Under the pieces are notes generated by a model that did no database searches, had not been told where the DNA came from, and saw nothing but the letters and a program-made list of their open reading frames with translations. A DNA stretch of 64,000 nt from Castanea sativa. Lineage: Eukaryota; Streptophyta; Magnoliopsida; Fagales; Fagaceae. This document shows, in pieces, positions 11,377 through 21,987 of the stretch (positions are counted from its first letter, which is position 1; every line of letters begins with the position of its first letter). Position numbers and translations under genes: made by a program. The stretch lies in the NCBI RefSeq assembly GCF_040712315.1, contig NC_134016.1, forward strand, positions 26,731,503 to 26,795,502, given 5' to 3'.

Positions 11377-12760
11377 ATGGTTCGAACAAGATCAAGGGCT
11401 ACGCCCCAGGGCCACCGAGAGAAGTAGGGATGCTTCCGGCAATCCCTTCGCGTCGCGGTCAGACGCACGTAATGCAACCGCCTTCTATTCAACACATACA
11501 ATCCATGGCTGCCGCTATGGCAGAACTGACACGTCAGAACCAGGAGTTGAATAGGGAGATCAACCTCAGGAGGCAGCGTTAAGGACACATGGAGGGAAGG
11601 GCCCCAAGTCAGGAAGGAGGAGGGAAAAATGTAGAGTCCAAAGATCAAACAAGGGGTACCGCTTCAAGAAGGGTACCGCACTTGGAAAAATAAATGGACC
11701 AGATGAGAAAAGCCATGGATGAAATGAGGGAAAACATGAGGCGAGCAAACCCAGTAGATGATATGGTCCACCGAACGGACTCCCCTTTCACAGCTTCCAT
11801 CAACAGTCACCCTTTACCCCCGAAATTCAAAATGCCTTCTTTAGACTCGTACGATGGAAATCGCAACCCTTGCGATCACATTGCAACTTTCAAGACGACC
11901 ATGCACCTGCAGGGGGTCCCAGACGAGATCATGTGCAGAGCTTTTCCCACCACACTCAAGGGACCAGCGCGAGTGTGGTTCAGTAAGATTTCCCCAAACT
12001 CAGTGGGATCATTTGAAGAACTGAGTAAGCTGTTTGTCAACAACTTCATTGGAGGACAGCGTCACAAACGTTCCTCCTCTAGCCTACTGACCATAGAGCA
12101 AGGGGACAATGAGAGTTTGCGATCTTTTATCACCCGGTTTAACAGAGAAGCCTTAACGGTGGACGAGATGGATGACAAGCTATTGCTGGCCGCTTTTCAC
12201 AATGGGGTCAATTCTGACTTGTTCATTCATAAGCTCTACGAGCGAACCACGGACTATGGCCGAGCTTGTCCATTCGGCCCGAATTTTATGAATGCTGAAG
12301 ACGCCATCATAGCCAAGAAAAGGAAAAGGGCGAGCGCTCGGAAGTGGGCCACCATCGCTATCCGGACCGGGACCTCGTCCAAAGAAAGTTCGGGTACAGA
12401 CGAGAAAGATAAGGATGGTAAGAAGGCCAGTTCACTCCGCAAGGAATCAGCAATACACGCCCCTGACTATGCCATTAGAGCAGGTTCTTATGCAGATCAA
12501 GGACGATCCGTCCTTGAAGTGGCCGGACAAAATGAAGGGAGACCCCAACAAGCGTAATAGGAGCAAGTACTGCCGTTTTCACAGGGACCATGGGCATGAT
12601 ACAGACGAGTGCTTTGACTTGAAGCAGCAGATAGAAAATCTCATTAGACACGGAAAATTGAGGAACTTTCTTGGACGAGACCAGAGAGATGAGAAAATGA
12701 AGGCCAAGGTGGAAGAATCATCACGCCCCCCACTAGGAGAAATAAGGGTAATTATAGGAG
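11377..12760 (+). pseudogene. gag: Tat-type gag, broken
   Basis: The likely start ATG at 11377 opens a basic N-terminus but meets TAG after 16 codons. The frame that continues holds stops near 11580 and 11691. The capsid region from 11694 to about 12440 is recognisable: the WFSKI motif, then LFVNNFIGGQRHK, and FMNAEDAIIAKKRKR. Between about 12258 and 12290 the frame appears to slip and return, because the expected conserved MAELVHSAR is readable only in the next frame. After about 12440 the gene continues in another frame to a zinc-knuckle-like CRFHRDHGHDTDEC (about 12574-12615), which would bind RNA during particle assembly. At least four lesions make it non-functional. Confidence 0.85.
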
Positions 12761-12879
12761 GAAGCTCGACGGCGCAGTCGTCCAAGTCAAGGAAGACATA
12801 CCTAAAGGTGGTGCAGAACATCCAACAGTCTGGACGACCTACTAGGATGAGGGAGGTGGACCAACAGGCTGTTACTTTC

Positions 12880-13320
12880 ACGGACGAGGAGGCAGGACGA
12901 ATTCACCACCCACACGATGACGCAATAGTCATCACCCTACTCATCTCTGACTACACGACCATGAGGGTATTGATAGACAATGGCAACTCTGCAGATATTC
13001 TCTACTACCCCGCATTCCAACAGATGAGGGTAGGACGAGATCAGCTTCGACCAGTGAACTCGACGTTGGTAGGATTCGGAGGAATGAAGGTGCAACCTGT
13101 AGGCACCATCACGTTGCCAGTGGTCGTCGGAACTTATCCGCAGCAGATAGCCAAGGAAGTAAACTTCCTTCTTGTTGATTGTGCATCGTCATATAATGCA
13201 ATTATTGGAAGGCCAACTTTGAATAGTTGGAAAGCGGTAACCTCTACCTACCACCTGTCCATCAAATTCCCGACCGAGCACGGAGTAGGCCAGGTACAAG
13301 GAGACCAGTGGGCGCCGAAA
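12880..13320 (+). pseudogene. retroelement aspartic protease region
   Basis: This is in the same frame as the zinc-knuckle part of gag. The motif VLIDNGNSADILY (about 12967-13005) is the protease active-site loop, and AIIGRPTLNSWKAV follows near 13200 as the usual C-terminal signature. The catalytic Asp is present, but the usual Gly-Ser after it reads Gly-Asn, which may reduce activity. The frame is lost by a shift near 13310-13320, before RT. Confidence 0.8.
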
Positions 13321-13379
13321 AATGCTACTTTGCTATGCTGGGCATGGACGAGCACATGCAGGCGATGAGTATAGACGGA

Positions 13380-14400
13380 AGAAGGGCCGTGGCTGAACCC
13401 ACTGAAGCATTAGAGGACGTCCCTTTGGACGATAACCAGCCCGAGAAGTCTACCAGAGTTGGGGCGAGCATGGAAGAGGGGACAAAGCACGCTTTAATTC
13501 GGTTTCTGAAGAAAAACCTCGATGTCTTTGCATGGAGTCATGAGGACATGCCTGGCATTGATCCGAGCGTCATTACCCATAGCCTGAACGTGTGTCCCTA
13601 TTTGAAACCAGTGCGTCAGAAGAGAAGAGTTTTTGCTCCCGAGCGAGACAATGCCATTAAGGAAGAGGTGCAGAAGTTGGTCGCCGCGAAGTTTATCCGA
13701 GAAGTTCATTACCCAGACTGGTTGGCGAACGTAGTCATGGTCAAGAAAGCCAATGGCAAGTGGCGGATGTGCGTGGACTTCACTGATCTAAACAAAGCTT
13801 GCCCCAAGGATAGCCACCCATTGCAGCGCATTGACTAGTTAGTGGACTCGACGGCAGGTCACAGGATACTCAGCATCATGGACGCTTTCTCAGGGTATAA
13901 CCAGATTCAGATGAATGAAGCGGATCAGGAGAAGACCTCATTCGTCATGAGCCAAGGGTTGTATTGCTACAAGGTTATGCCCTTCGGTCTGAAGAACGCG
14001 GGGGCGACCTACCAAAGGCTGGTTAACCATATGTTCTGTCCTCAAATCGGGCGAAATGTGGAGGTTTATGTGGACGACATGTTGGTGAAGAGCCAGGACG
14101 AGGATAAACATCTTGACGACCTTCAAGAGACTTTTGATACGTTGCGACGGTACCACATGAAATTAAATCCGAGCAAGTGTGCTTTCGGGGTTTCATCGGG
14201 TAAATTCTTGGGGTTTATGGTGTCGCACAGGGGAATTGAGGCGAATCCGGATAAAATCCAGGCGATATTGAACATGGAGCCACCGAAAAATATCAAGGAA
14301 GTCCAGTCTCTTACTGGACGAGTCGCCGCCCTCACGGGTTTGTATCGAAAGCTACTGACAAATGTTTACCATTCTTTAAAGTCCTTAGGAAGGCTTTTGA
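13380..14400 (+). pseudogene. Ty3/gypsy reverse transcriptase, interrupted
   Basis: RT copies the element RNA to DNA. The sequence shows the N-terminal WSHEDMPGIDPSVITH region, then WRMCVDFTDLNKACPKD, then the catalytic YVDDMLVKS (about 14066-14092) and the FLGFMVSHRGIEANPDKI region. One in-frame TAG at 13836-13838 sits where family members carry Gln, so a single C-to-T change (CAG to TAG) explains it. A one-base frameshift near 14335 then moves the end of RT and the RNase H into another frame. The catalytic Asp pair is intact. Confidence 0.9.
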
Positions 14401-14863
14401 ATGGACGGACGAGTGTCAAAAGGCCTTCCAAGACTTGAAGACGTATCTAATGACGGCACCACTGTTGAGTCCGTCTGTACCTGGGAAAGAGTTGTACTTG
14501 TACTTGGCAGTGTCCCCACACGCAGTGGGCTCAGCGTTAGTCAGAGAAGAGGGGAGAGTCCAGAAACCGGTCTATTACACAAGTCACGCGATGAGAGGGG
14601 CAGAAGGATGATACCCGATGATGGAGAAACTAGCCTTCGCATTAATCACGGCTTCCAGGAAGCTGAGACATTATTTTCAGGCACACGTCATCAACGTCCT
14701 GACAGACCATCCCATAAAAAAGGCGATGAGCAAGTTGGAAGCTGCTGGACGGCTAGTACAGTGGGCCGTTGAGCTCAGCGAGTTTGATGTCAGGTACCTC
14801 CCAAGGAGCACAATAAAAGCGCAAGCATTGGTAGATTTCATTGCAGAATTCACCCCCAGTTAA
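14339..14863 (+). pseudogene. RNase H module of the RT (gypsy type)
   Basis: The frame from 14339 reads FEWTDECQKAFQDLK, then LYLYLAVSPHAVGSALVRE, YYTSHAM, and from 14618 MEKLAFALITASRKLRHYF. The segment VLTDHPIKK and the end ALVDFIAEF follow. This is the connection/RNase H region that removes RNA from the hybrid. A TGA near 14609-14611 interrupts it where Arg (CGA) would be expected, which is a CpG-type change. It ends at a stop at 14861-14863. Confidence 0.85.
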
Positions 14864-14889
14864 GACGACCTGAACAAGGACGAAGGAAA

Positions 14890-15290
14890 TGAAATGTGGG
14901 TGGTTAATCAGACGGATCGTCCACACCGTATGCAGGAGGAGATTGGAATTGTGCGAAGTCCCCCGAGGGAGACAACTCGGAGTATGCGGCCCGTCTACGG
15001 TCATCCGACTACCAACAACGAGGCCGAGTACGAGGCTCTACTCGGGGTTTGGAATTGGCCAAGTCCTTAGGGGCGGAGTCGTTAACGATCGCAGGAGACT
15101 TCAAACTGGTCATTAACCAAGTAAATGGGATGTGTGATGTCAAGGAGGATCGAATGAAGAAGTACCTCAACAAAGTGAAACGCCTTGCCCGAAAATTTTC
15201 AGCCATAAGTTTTATTCAACTTCCCAGGGAGGAAAATGCGGAAGCGGACGCCTTGGCGAAAGCCGCCTCGGCAGGGGTCATAGACGAGTT
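14890..15290 (+). pseudogene. second (archaeal-type) RNase H, N-terminal half shredded
   Basis: Conserved pieces occur in three successive frames: SPEGDNSEYAARLR near 14960, TTNNEAEYEALL near 15007, then LAKSLGAESLTIAGDF from about 15052, and LPREENAEADALAKAA near 15225. The order and motifs match the additional RNase H (aRNH) carried by Tat elements between RT-RNH and integrase. The expected N-terminal VDGSS motif is not visible. The C-terminal part is fused in one open frame with the integrase. Confidence 0.8.
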
Positions 15291-16593
15291 CGGCGACATC
15301 CAGTACATGCCGAGCTTAGACATCCCTGACATACAGCAGATAGGAGGAGGAGAGAATTGGATGAGTCCGATAATAATTTACCTCAAAGATGGGAGGCTTC
15401 CAGAGGACAAGGATGAAGCGAGAAAGTTAAGGGTTAGGTCGGCCAAGTATGTCCTCATTAATGAGGTGTTGTACAAGCGAGGCTTTTCCCAACCCTACTT
15501 AAGATGCTTGGCTCCTGACGAGTCAAACTATGTTCTAAGGGAAGTTCATGAAGGATCGTGTGGAAATCATTTAGGGGCAAGGTCCCTTGTCCATAAGGTC
15601 GTCTGTGCCGGCTACTATTGGCCAACAATGCAGGCAGACGCTAAAGCCTATGTCAAGGTATGTGACCAATGCCAGCGTTATAGCAATATGCCTAGACAGC
15701 CGTCAGAATACCAGACCCCAATGACAGCCCCATGGCCCTTCGCACAGTGGGGGCTAGATATCCTGGGTCCTTTTCCCATAGGAATCCGACAAATAAAGTT
15801 TTTGGTGGTAGGAATAGATTACTTTACCAAGTGGGTAGAAGCCGAGCCTCTTGCAGCAATCGCTCAGCAGAACGTGAAGAATTTTGTATGGAAGAATATC
15901 CTATGCAGGTTCGGAGTACCCAGGGTATTAGTATCTGACAACGGACGTCAATTTGACAACGCACCCTTCAGGGACTTCTGCAATCATTTTGGGATCAAGA
16001 ATCACTATTCTTCACCCTCCCATCCACAGGCAAATGGGCAGGCAGAAGTAGCAAATCGATCCCTGCTGAAAATCATCAAGACTCGGCTTGAGGGGGCAAA
16101 AGGGATATGGCCAGACGAGCTGCCAGGTGTTCTTTGGGCCTATAGGACGACTGCACGAACTCCGACAGGAAAGACCCCTTTTAAACTAGCCTATGGGAGT
16201 GAAGCTGTCATACCAGCGGAGGTCCATATGGCAAGTCACCGAGTGATGCAGTACCAGGAGAAAGACAACGAGGAACAACTTCGCCTTGACCTCGATCTTA
16301 TTGATGAGGTAAGAACGGATGCGGAGCAAAGGACGGCAAGGTACAAAAATCTCATGGCCAGACAGCATGATGCCATGGTAAAACCCAGACGGTTCGATGT
16401 GGGGAACCTGGTCCTTAAAAGGGTTTCCTTGGCGACTAGGAACCCAGCTCATGGAAAACTGGGACCCAATTGGGAAGGACCCTACAGGGTAATCAATTGT
16501 AAAAGGCAGGGGTCCTACTACCTGGAAGCCCTGGACGGGCGGAAGTTAGAGCATCCTTGGAATGTGGAACATCTGCGAATGTACTATCAGTGA
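15049..16593 (+). CDS. integrase (with C-terminal part of the second RNase H), open frame
   Basis: 514 codons without a stop, starting inside the second RNase H; integrase proper begins about 15330. The zinc-binding HHCC motif is visible (HEGSCGNH, then CDQCQRYS). The DDE catalytic core is present: the first Asp in WGLDILGPFP, the second in VSDNGRQFDN, and the Glu in NGQAEVANRSLLKII. The C-terminus ends with HPWNVEHLRMYYQ and has no chromodomain, as in Tat elements. It would insert the cDNA into host chromosomes. This is the only long undamaged stretch of pol, but it lacks its own start signal because it is normally cut from a polyprotein. Confidence 0.9.
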   Translation: MELAKSLGAESLTIAGDFKLVINQVNGMCDVKEDRMKKYLNKVKRLARKFSAISFIQLPREENAEADALAKAASAGVIDEFGDIQYMPSLDIPDIQQIGGGENWMSPIIIYLKDGRLPEDKDEARKLRVRSAKYVLINEVLYKRGFSQPYLRCLAPDESNYVLREVHEGSCGNHLGARSLVHKVVCAGYYWPTMQADAKAYVKVCDQCQRYSNMPRQPSEYQTPMTAPWPFAQWGLDILGPFPIGIRQIKFLVVGIDYFTKWVEAEPLAAIAQQNVKNFVWKNILCRFGVPRVLVSDNGRQFDNAPFRDFCNHFGIKNHYSSPSHPQANGQAEVANRSLLKIIKTRLEGAKGIWPDELPGVLWAYRTTARTPTGKTPFKLAYGSEAVIPAEVHMASHRVMQYQEKDNEEQLRLDLDLIDEVRTDAEQRTARYKNLMARQHDAMVKPRRFDVGNLVLKRVSLATRNPAHGKLGPNWEGPYRVINCKRQGSYYLEALDGRKLEHPWNVEHLRMYYQ

Positions 16594-16938
16594 TGAGCAA
16601 GGACGAGGGAAGTCAATAGCAAAATTACAATTGTAATTTGCGTGTTTGCTTATATTTACTTTTGCTTTTACTACTGTTATGGTGTGTTATGAATAAAAGT
16701 GCACTAGTTCTTAAACTTTTGCACTACTTACAGACTAGCTTATGAAAGACGATGCTATGTACTTGAGTATCTTAATAAGGCACTAGCTTATAAGCATGTG
16801 CCAAGTTTGTGAACAATGTTCATGTAATAATATGGTTTAGATTTCTTATGTATTTGAATTCCAGTTTCCCTGATAATACCCACGGACGAGGCAAAAGCCT
16901 TAGACAAGTAAAATCTCTGGACGAAGACAAACTCATCT

Positions 16939-17150
16939 AAGCTTTCCTTAAAAAAGAATGAGGATAAAGCAAAGAAAAAAGGCTAAGGCATGCTCGTCCA
17001 AGCTTTCCTTAAAAAAGAATGAGGATAAAGCAAAGAAAAAAGGCTAAGGCATGCTCGTCCAAGTTTTCCTTAAAAAAGAATGAGGATAAAGCAAAGAAAA
17101 AATGCTAAGGCATGCTCGTCCAAGCTTTCCTTAGCCAGGGTCTACTCGTC
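16939..17150 (+). repeat. 61-bp tandem repeat, three full copies plus a partial
   Basis: Units begin at 16939, 17000 and 17061 with AAGCTTTCCTTAAAAAAGAA (third copy AAGTTTTCC...) and each ends in ATGCTCGTCC. A partial fourth starts at 17122. The copies are almost identical. Confidence 0.95.
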
Positions 17151-17526
17151 TAAAAAGGAAAGTAGGCATTAACACATGCATTCCAATGACGAGCATATGG
17201 TTGAGACGATTATGAACTCGCGAAAATACTAATAATCGCCTAAAGAGCAGGCAAAATGATCATCATCGTCCTAAGATAGTCGTCTATAAGGGCATCATGT
17301 AAACAATCACCCAACACTTGGGAACATCGCTTAAAAAGCAATTGAATAAGAAAATAATACACACACTCGTCCATGGAACAACAATAGTGATAAGCGAAGA
17401 TAAACATTCATTAAACAATAAAGGGTGAACGACCACCGTCCAAAAACCCTTAAGAAATAAGCCTTGAAAGGCACTATTTATAAACCCGTCAAAAGCACTC
17501 CAAACGAGACAAATGTACTCTTATAC

Positions 17527-17530
<4 letters not shown>

Positions 17531-17559
<29 letters not shown>

Positions 17560-17584
17560 AAGAAGAAGAAGAAGAAGAAGAAGA
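17531..17584. repeat. A run followed by (GAA)n
   Basis: About 28 A residues and then about eight AGA/GAA triplets within the retrotransposon 3' region. Confidence 0.95.
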
Positions 17585-17668
17585 GACAGGAAGAAAACAC
17601 TTGAACAAATAATGAAAATCTTCAAATAACAGGCATCAGGCTTTAGGGTCGTCTTCAGCGGGCTTGGT

Positions 17669-19830
17669 CTAGGCATCGTCTTCAACATTGACGTCTTCAG
17701 AGCTAGTCTGAAGAAAAGAACTGGAAGCACCTCCTAGTTGAAGGATGATGGGGCTGAAATCAACTTCTAGAAACTTTTCTTTCGCTTCCATGCGAAAATC
17801 CTCAAATCCAGCTGCATAGTTGGCGTCCAGAAGGTCAGTGAATGGCTTCGAAGCCTTGAATTCGTCCACGGCTTCGTCCTTCGCCCTCACAAGGGAGTTG
17901 CTCAGCTCGTCGATTCTCCTTTGAAAGTGGTCATGACGAGAGTCTTTTTTCACCATGTCGGCCTTCAGCTCCTCGACGAGGTTGAGCAAACCCTTGGCCT
18001 CGTCCTTAGCCTTGGCAGCCGTCTCAGCCCAACCCTTGCGATCGTCCTTAACCTCCTGGATCCTCCTCTCCAATAGTAGCCTCGTCCTGTCCAGCTCAGT
18101 AGCCTGCCTGGACGCAGCTATAAACTTGGACATGGCCTGCACAAGCAAATAAAAGTTTTCGTATTAAGCAAAGTCAACAAGCATAAAAGCAAAACTAGTT
18201 ACGAGAATAAATTCAAATCACTTACCTTGAAAAGATCGTGGACACCTGAGTGTTCAAAATCTTTCAAGGACATGTTATAGCATGCAGCCACGTCCTCATC
18301 AGACACTGCTTGTTGAAACCTCTCCCAAGCCAAACCATCACTCTCAAGAAGGTTAGGCACGACATCAACGGGAGGCTGGGACGAGGTAGGAACATTGGTT
18401 TTGGACGAAGGAGGATGAACAGGCTCAGACGACTCCACATCGACGATCTGGACGGACGGCGATTGAGGAGGAAGAACAGGGACAGCGGGAGAGACGACCC
18501 CAGTCTTGGACGACTTCCTGTGCTTGGCTCTCCGGCTGGGGAGGTTTTCAAGGTTGATAGCCTTTGACAGGCTTCTCTTATCACCAGCAGCAGGACGAGC
18601 CTTTGCCTCGGAGTCTTGCCTAGCACACTCGTCCGCGACTCCCTTGCCCTTGTTTTCCTTCATAGTAGCCATCCCTAAAACAAATAACAATAATAACAGG
18701 TATGGGTGAATAAGTTAACAAATCTGTCTAAGACGACAAAAATAAGAAAATAATAAAAAAAAAAAGAGGAAATTCAAGACGAGAACTCACGTCGACGAAC
18801 TGTGATTTCGTGGGCTAGTGCTTTCGGAGAGGGCTCTGGGCCAAGTCCCCAAGTCACAAGACGCTGCAGGGTGACCAAAGAGTGGAAGTCCCTCTCTGGG
18901 TAAAGACGAGCCTTCTGAACGCGTCCTAGATAGAACTTGTTCAACAAGGGCCTTCTAACACCTGCAATAAAGACGAGGAGTTTAACATAGAAAGATGTAT
19001 AATAAAGGTAATGTTACGGTAGTGGTAAGCATACCTTCAGGACGAAGGTTCCCTATGTCTCTTGTATAGGGGGAAACGAATCCTCAACTCAATAGGGCGT
19101 CCGCTTACCAAAAGGAGACGAAGAAGAACTCCATCTTCCAACTCCTATACGAAGTAACCAAAGATTTAATAATCCTACAATCTTTTCTCCGTAGTGATAG
19201 AAAGCCACGAGATTGACTTATTTCAGAGGGTTTATAGCAAAAAAGGAATTCGTCCACAGTAAGAGGACAATCCCTTTCAAAAACCTCTCTCCACAAAACT
19301 TGCATAGAAACGACTAGTCTCCATGCATTAGGATTTAGCTGACACAAACCTAAACCTAACCTACTAAGTAACTCCCTGGCAAAAGCATTAAGAGGTAGCC
19401 TAAGACCCTCTAGAAGATAGGCTTCATAAACCCCAATGCCAAAGTGAGGTTGGCAACACCACTCACCACGGACGGCTAATCTAGGATTTAGCTCGTCTGG
19501 GATTTGGTACCAGCTTATAAGGGACGCTAACTTCCTCTCGTCCGTCTTGGCCGGAACCCCTACAGCGCAGCTGTATACAATCTCAACCTCGTCCATTCTA
19601 GTGGGCGAGGGCGCGCTAGAAGGACCAGCCCCAGACCCAGACCCTACCCTCGTCCTAAGCTCTTCCTGGAAAACTTCTAAGGGAACCCCAGGAACCTAAG
19701 AAACATACTCGTTTGTGGTATTACCACTGCTCCTACTGTCACTACTAGAACCACTATAGCTAGTTGTGTTACGATATTCATCTATCTCCCTATCAACACT
19801 ATTGCTAGACGAAGAAAAACTTTCGGACAT
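17669..19830 (-). pseudogene. antisense four-exon ORF in the retrotransposon (PF04195-like plus coiled coil)
   Basis: Read on the minus strand, exons at 19035-19830, 18791-18961, 18226-18674 and 17669-18136 join with GT-AG introns of 73, 116 and 89 bp, with all phases matching. The total is 628 codons. Exon 1 starts MSESFSSSSNSVDRE, is Ser-rich, then holds the LEGLRLPLNAFARELLSRLG and LNPNAWRLVVSMQVLW signatures of the 'putative gypsy type transposon' family (PF04195). Exon 2 has YLGRVQKARLYPERDFHSL; exon 3 is basic and Ser/Pro-rich; exon 4 is a Lys/Glu/Ala coiled coil. Three in-frame stops (19696-19698, 19105-19107, 19084-19086) break exon 1. Such antisense ORFs are known in Tat elements; their function is unknown. 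Confidence 0.8.
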
Positions 19831-20206
19831 TTTGGAAATATAAGGGAAACCTAAAGACAAGCGTGGAGAAAATACCTGGCTCTAAACGAAAGAAACTAGG
19901 GATGCTGGAATACTCCTAGACGAGGCGATGGACGAGAGATGTCAAACGAGAGAATTTGAAAAATGGAGAGGGTAAGGGAGGAAATCCACTATTTATAGGT
20001 GTTGAAAAGTAAAACCCAGAACGAAATGACCAATCAGGAAAAACCACGTGGCAACCTCCTCGAAAACCCAACCCGACGCAACGGTTAACCCAGGTAAATA
20101 ATGACACGTGACATAATCTGGGGCCTTTGGAGCCTCGTCCTCTACTTTGAAACACGTGGAATAATACGTTGAAACGAGTCCAGAAACCAAAGAGCTTTGG
20201 ACGACC

Positions 20207-20223
20207 TTAGAACAGGGGGCAAC
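20207..20223 (+). other. polypurine tract
   Basis: AGAACAGGGGGCAAC abuts the TG of the 3' LTR and is the expected position for plus-strand priming. Confidence 0.65.
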
Positions 20224-20889
20224 TGATAGGAAACTGATTTAGCCTATCTTCGAGTCGTCCATACAGGTCGTCCATGACCCACCTACCACTGTAAACACCC
20301 TCAGAAACTTGCCTACAATTACCTCGTCCAAGGAAGGAGAGTTCTGGACGAGGTAAGCACCACCAGAGTGATGCACTCGTCTAGAGTGCCGACAGTCTCG
20401 TCTTGAAGGAATTTGCCCGTTAGACGAAACAGCCCCTGCGCGTGTGCCAAAGCACACTCAACTGAGGAACTCCAAGACGAGGGTATCACACTTAGGAAAA
20501 TCTCCGAATAAGATGTGATAATCCCTTATCCCACGCATAACCGCCATGTATCCGTTGTGAAACAAGAGCATAACTTCCAAACGGTTATGCAAGTTACGTT
20601 TGATTTCTACCTCTCCTTGAATCCAAGAGAAGTTCTAATTTTGATAACCGCCTATAAGAACACTATATAAAGGCTGTTTCAGACAAGGCCAAGGTACGTT
20701 GATTTTTACTCCAAAAAAGTTGGAACTCAGATAACATAGAGAGAAAAACTAACTTTGCTATCGGAGGGTTTTTGGCTGGCAGCCCCGGTCGCCTTTGATT
20801 CGATTTTCTTTCTTTTTCTGGCCGCAGAGAGAGCCAGTAGTCCTTTGAAGTCCGAAACATCCAGCCCACTAATCTTCTTTGCATCATCA
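20224..20889 (+). repeat. 3' LTR, 666 bp
   Basis: Starts TGATAGGAAACTG and ends GCATCATCA, followed by AGGCC. It differs from the 5' LTR at about 18 sites and by a 2-bp indel near 20774-20790. Confidence 0.95.
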
Positions 20890-21987
20890 AGGCCTAAAAC
20901 CCTAATTGATAGTGTTTAATTTTGTTCGTTGAGTTCTTTCTCTCTTTTTTTTTTTCTTTTTTTCTTTTTTTTTAAAGAGAAAAAGAGTGGTCAAATTTTG
21001 GATCCTTTAACACCATGGCATCATGAGTTGCACAAATGGAGATAGCTCATAATAATATCTTCATTGTTTTTGGAGAAGACTTCAAGCTTCTATCTTGTTG
21101 TGAAATACAAAAAAGGAAAAAGAAAAATTCATCTTCTAATTATGAGCTATCTATCTAATTCCATTTTCTAATTTAATCCAATACCGCATAATATATGATG
21201 GAATCCACTATGATCTTTGCTCTTTCCATCCTGTGGTATTCTAAGATATTCTCGAATTTCATTTAAAGGAGCAAACCACATAAATGGTTCTGTTCTAATA
21301 CAAACTGAATAAAAAATAAGATTACAATCAATTTTGAATTGGGAGTTGAAACCGGTTAGGTTAATGTGTTTGCTTTGTCTAAACACATTTTAAAACTTCT
21401 TTAGTTTATATTTAGCTGTCATTCATAGGTTTTGTAGTCATTTTTAACCTACATGTGTTGTGTGTGTAATGTGTATTATCTATCTATTTTATGTGATTCT
21501 CAAAAACAAACAAACAAAAAAAGTATAAAAAGTTTTATGTTTGTACGAATGCATTTATTTATATAGGTTTGTTAGATAAGTATATTTTGAAAAACTAACT
21601 GTTAAATTCAAAATGTTTAGAACAATTGGCAAATCTTGAGCACAAATTTGTGCAGATATAGATTTCTAAGTCTATAGGTATGATTAGACAATACTCAAGG
21701 TACTGCAAGTCAAAGTACAAAAACAAGAAAGCAACTGTTTTAAGGAATCTGATTTTAGCAGTTTTCGACCAATCGAAAGTCACATCTGCAGATTACGTTT
21801 TCAACACAACAACCTAAAAAGCCCAATAAGTTATTAGGGTTTCAGATCTAATTCACATAGTATTTAAAGGAAACCCTAAAGCAAGTTTGAAGAAACTTTA
21901 GAGTTGCTCTTTTGAGATCTAAAAGGTTCTATACTTTCTCCTTTCAAAGTCAATACTAGAAAACAATCTACATACTATTAAAACTGG

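Larger units (their letters stand above)
16594..17668 (+). other. non-coding part of the element after integrase
   Basis: No sense open frame of note. It holds a 61-bp tandem repeat (16939-17121), a run of 28 A residues with a (GAA)n tract (17531-17584), and scattered GGACGA/TCGTCC motifs. Confidence 0.75.
10663..20889 (+). mobile_element. Ty3/gypsy LTR retrotransposon, Tat lineage, complete structure but coding-defective
   Basis: Two LTRs (10663-11326 and 20224-20889) begin TG and end CA and are flanked by the perfect 5-bp duplication AGGCC (10658-10662 and 20890-20894). Internal order is primer site, gag, protease, RT, RNase H, second RNase H, integrase, then 3.6 kb of extra sequence with an antisense intron-containing gene, then a purine tract. 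The PBS beginning TGGCGCC, the second RNase H, the absence of a chromodomain after integrase and the long 3' region all point to the Tat clade. The LTRs differ at roughly 18 positions plus one small indel by eye count (near 2.7%), so insertion is not very recent. Several frameshifts and nonsense codons mean it cannot make a full polyprotein. Confidence 0.95.

Noticed and set aside
11282..11554. 90-codon plus-strand frame across the 5' LTR end
   Set aside because: It spans the LTR/primer-site junction and is not related to gag. It is a chance frame.
11145..11648. 167-codon antisense frame across the LTR and gag leader
   Set aside because: It overlaps the LTR, primer site and gag start and shows no family resemblance.
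16939..17150. CRISPR-like array
   Set aside because: The 61-bp units are contiguous with no unique spacers. It is a plain tandem repeat in a plant retrotransposon.
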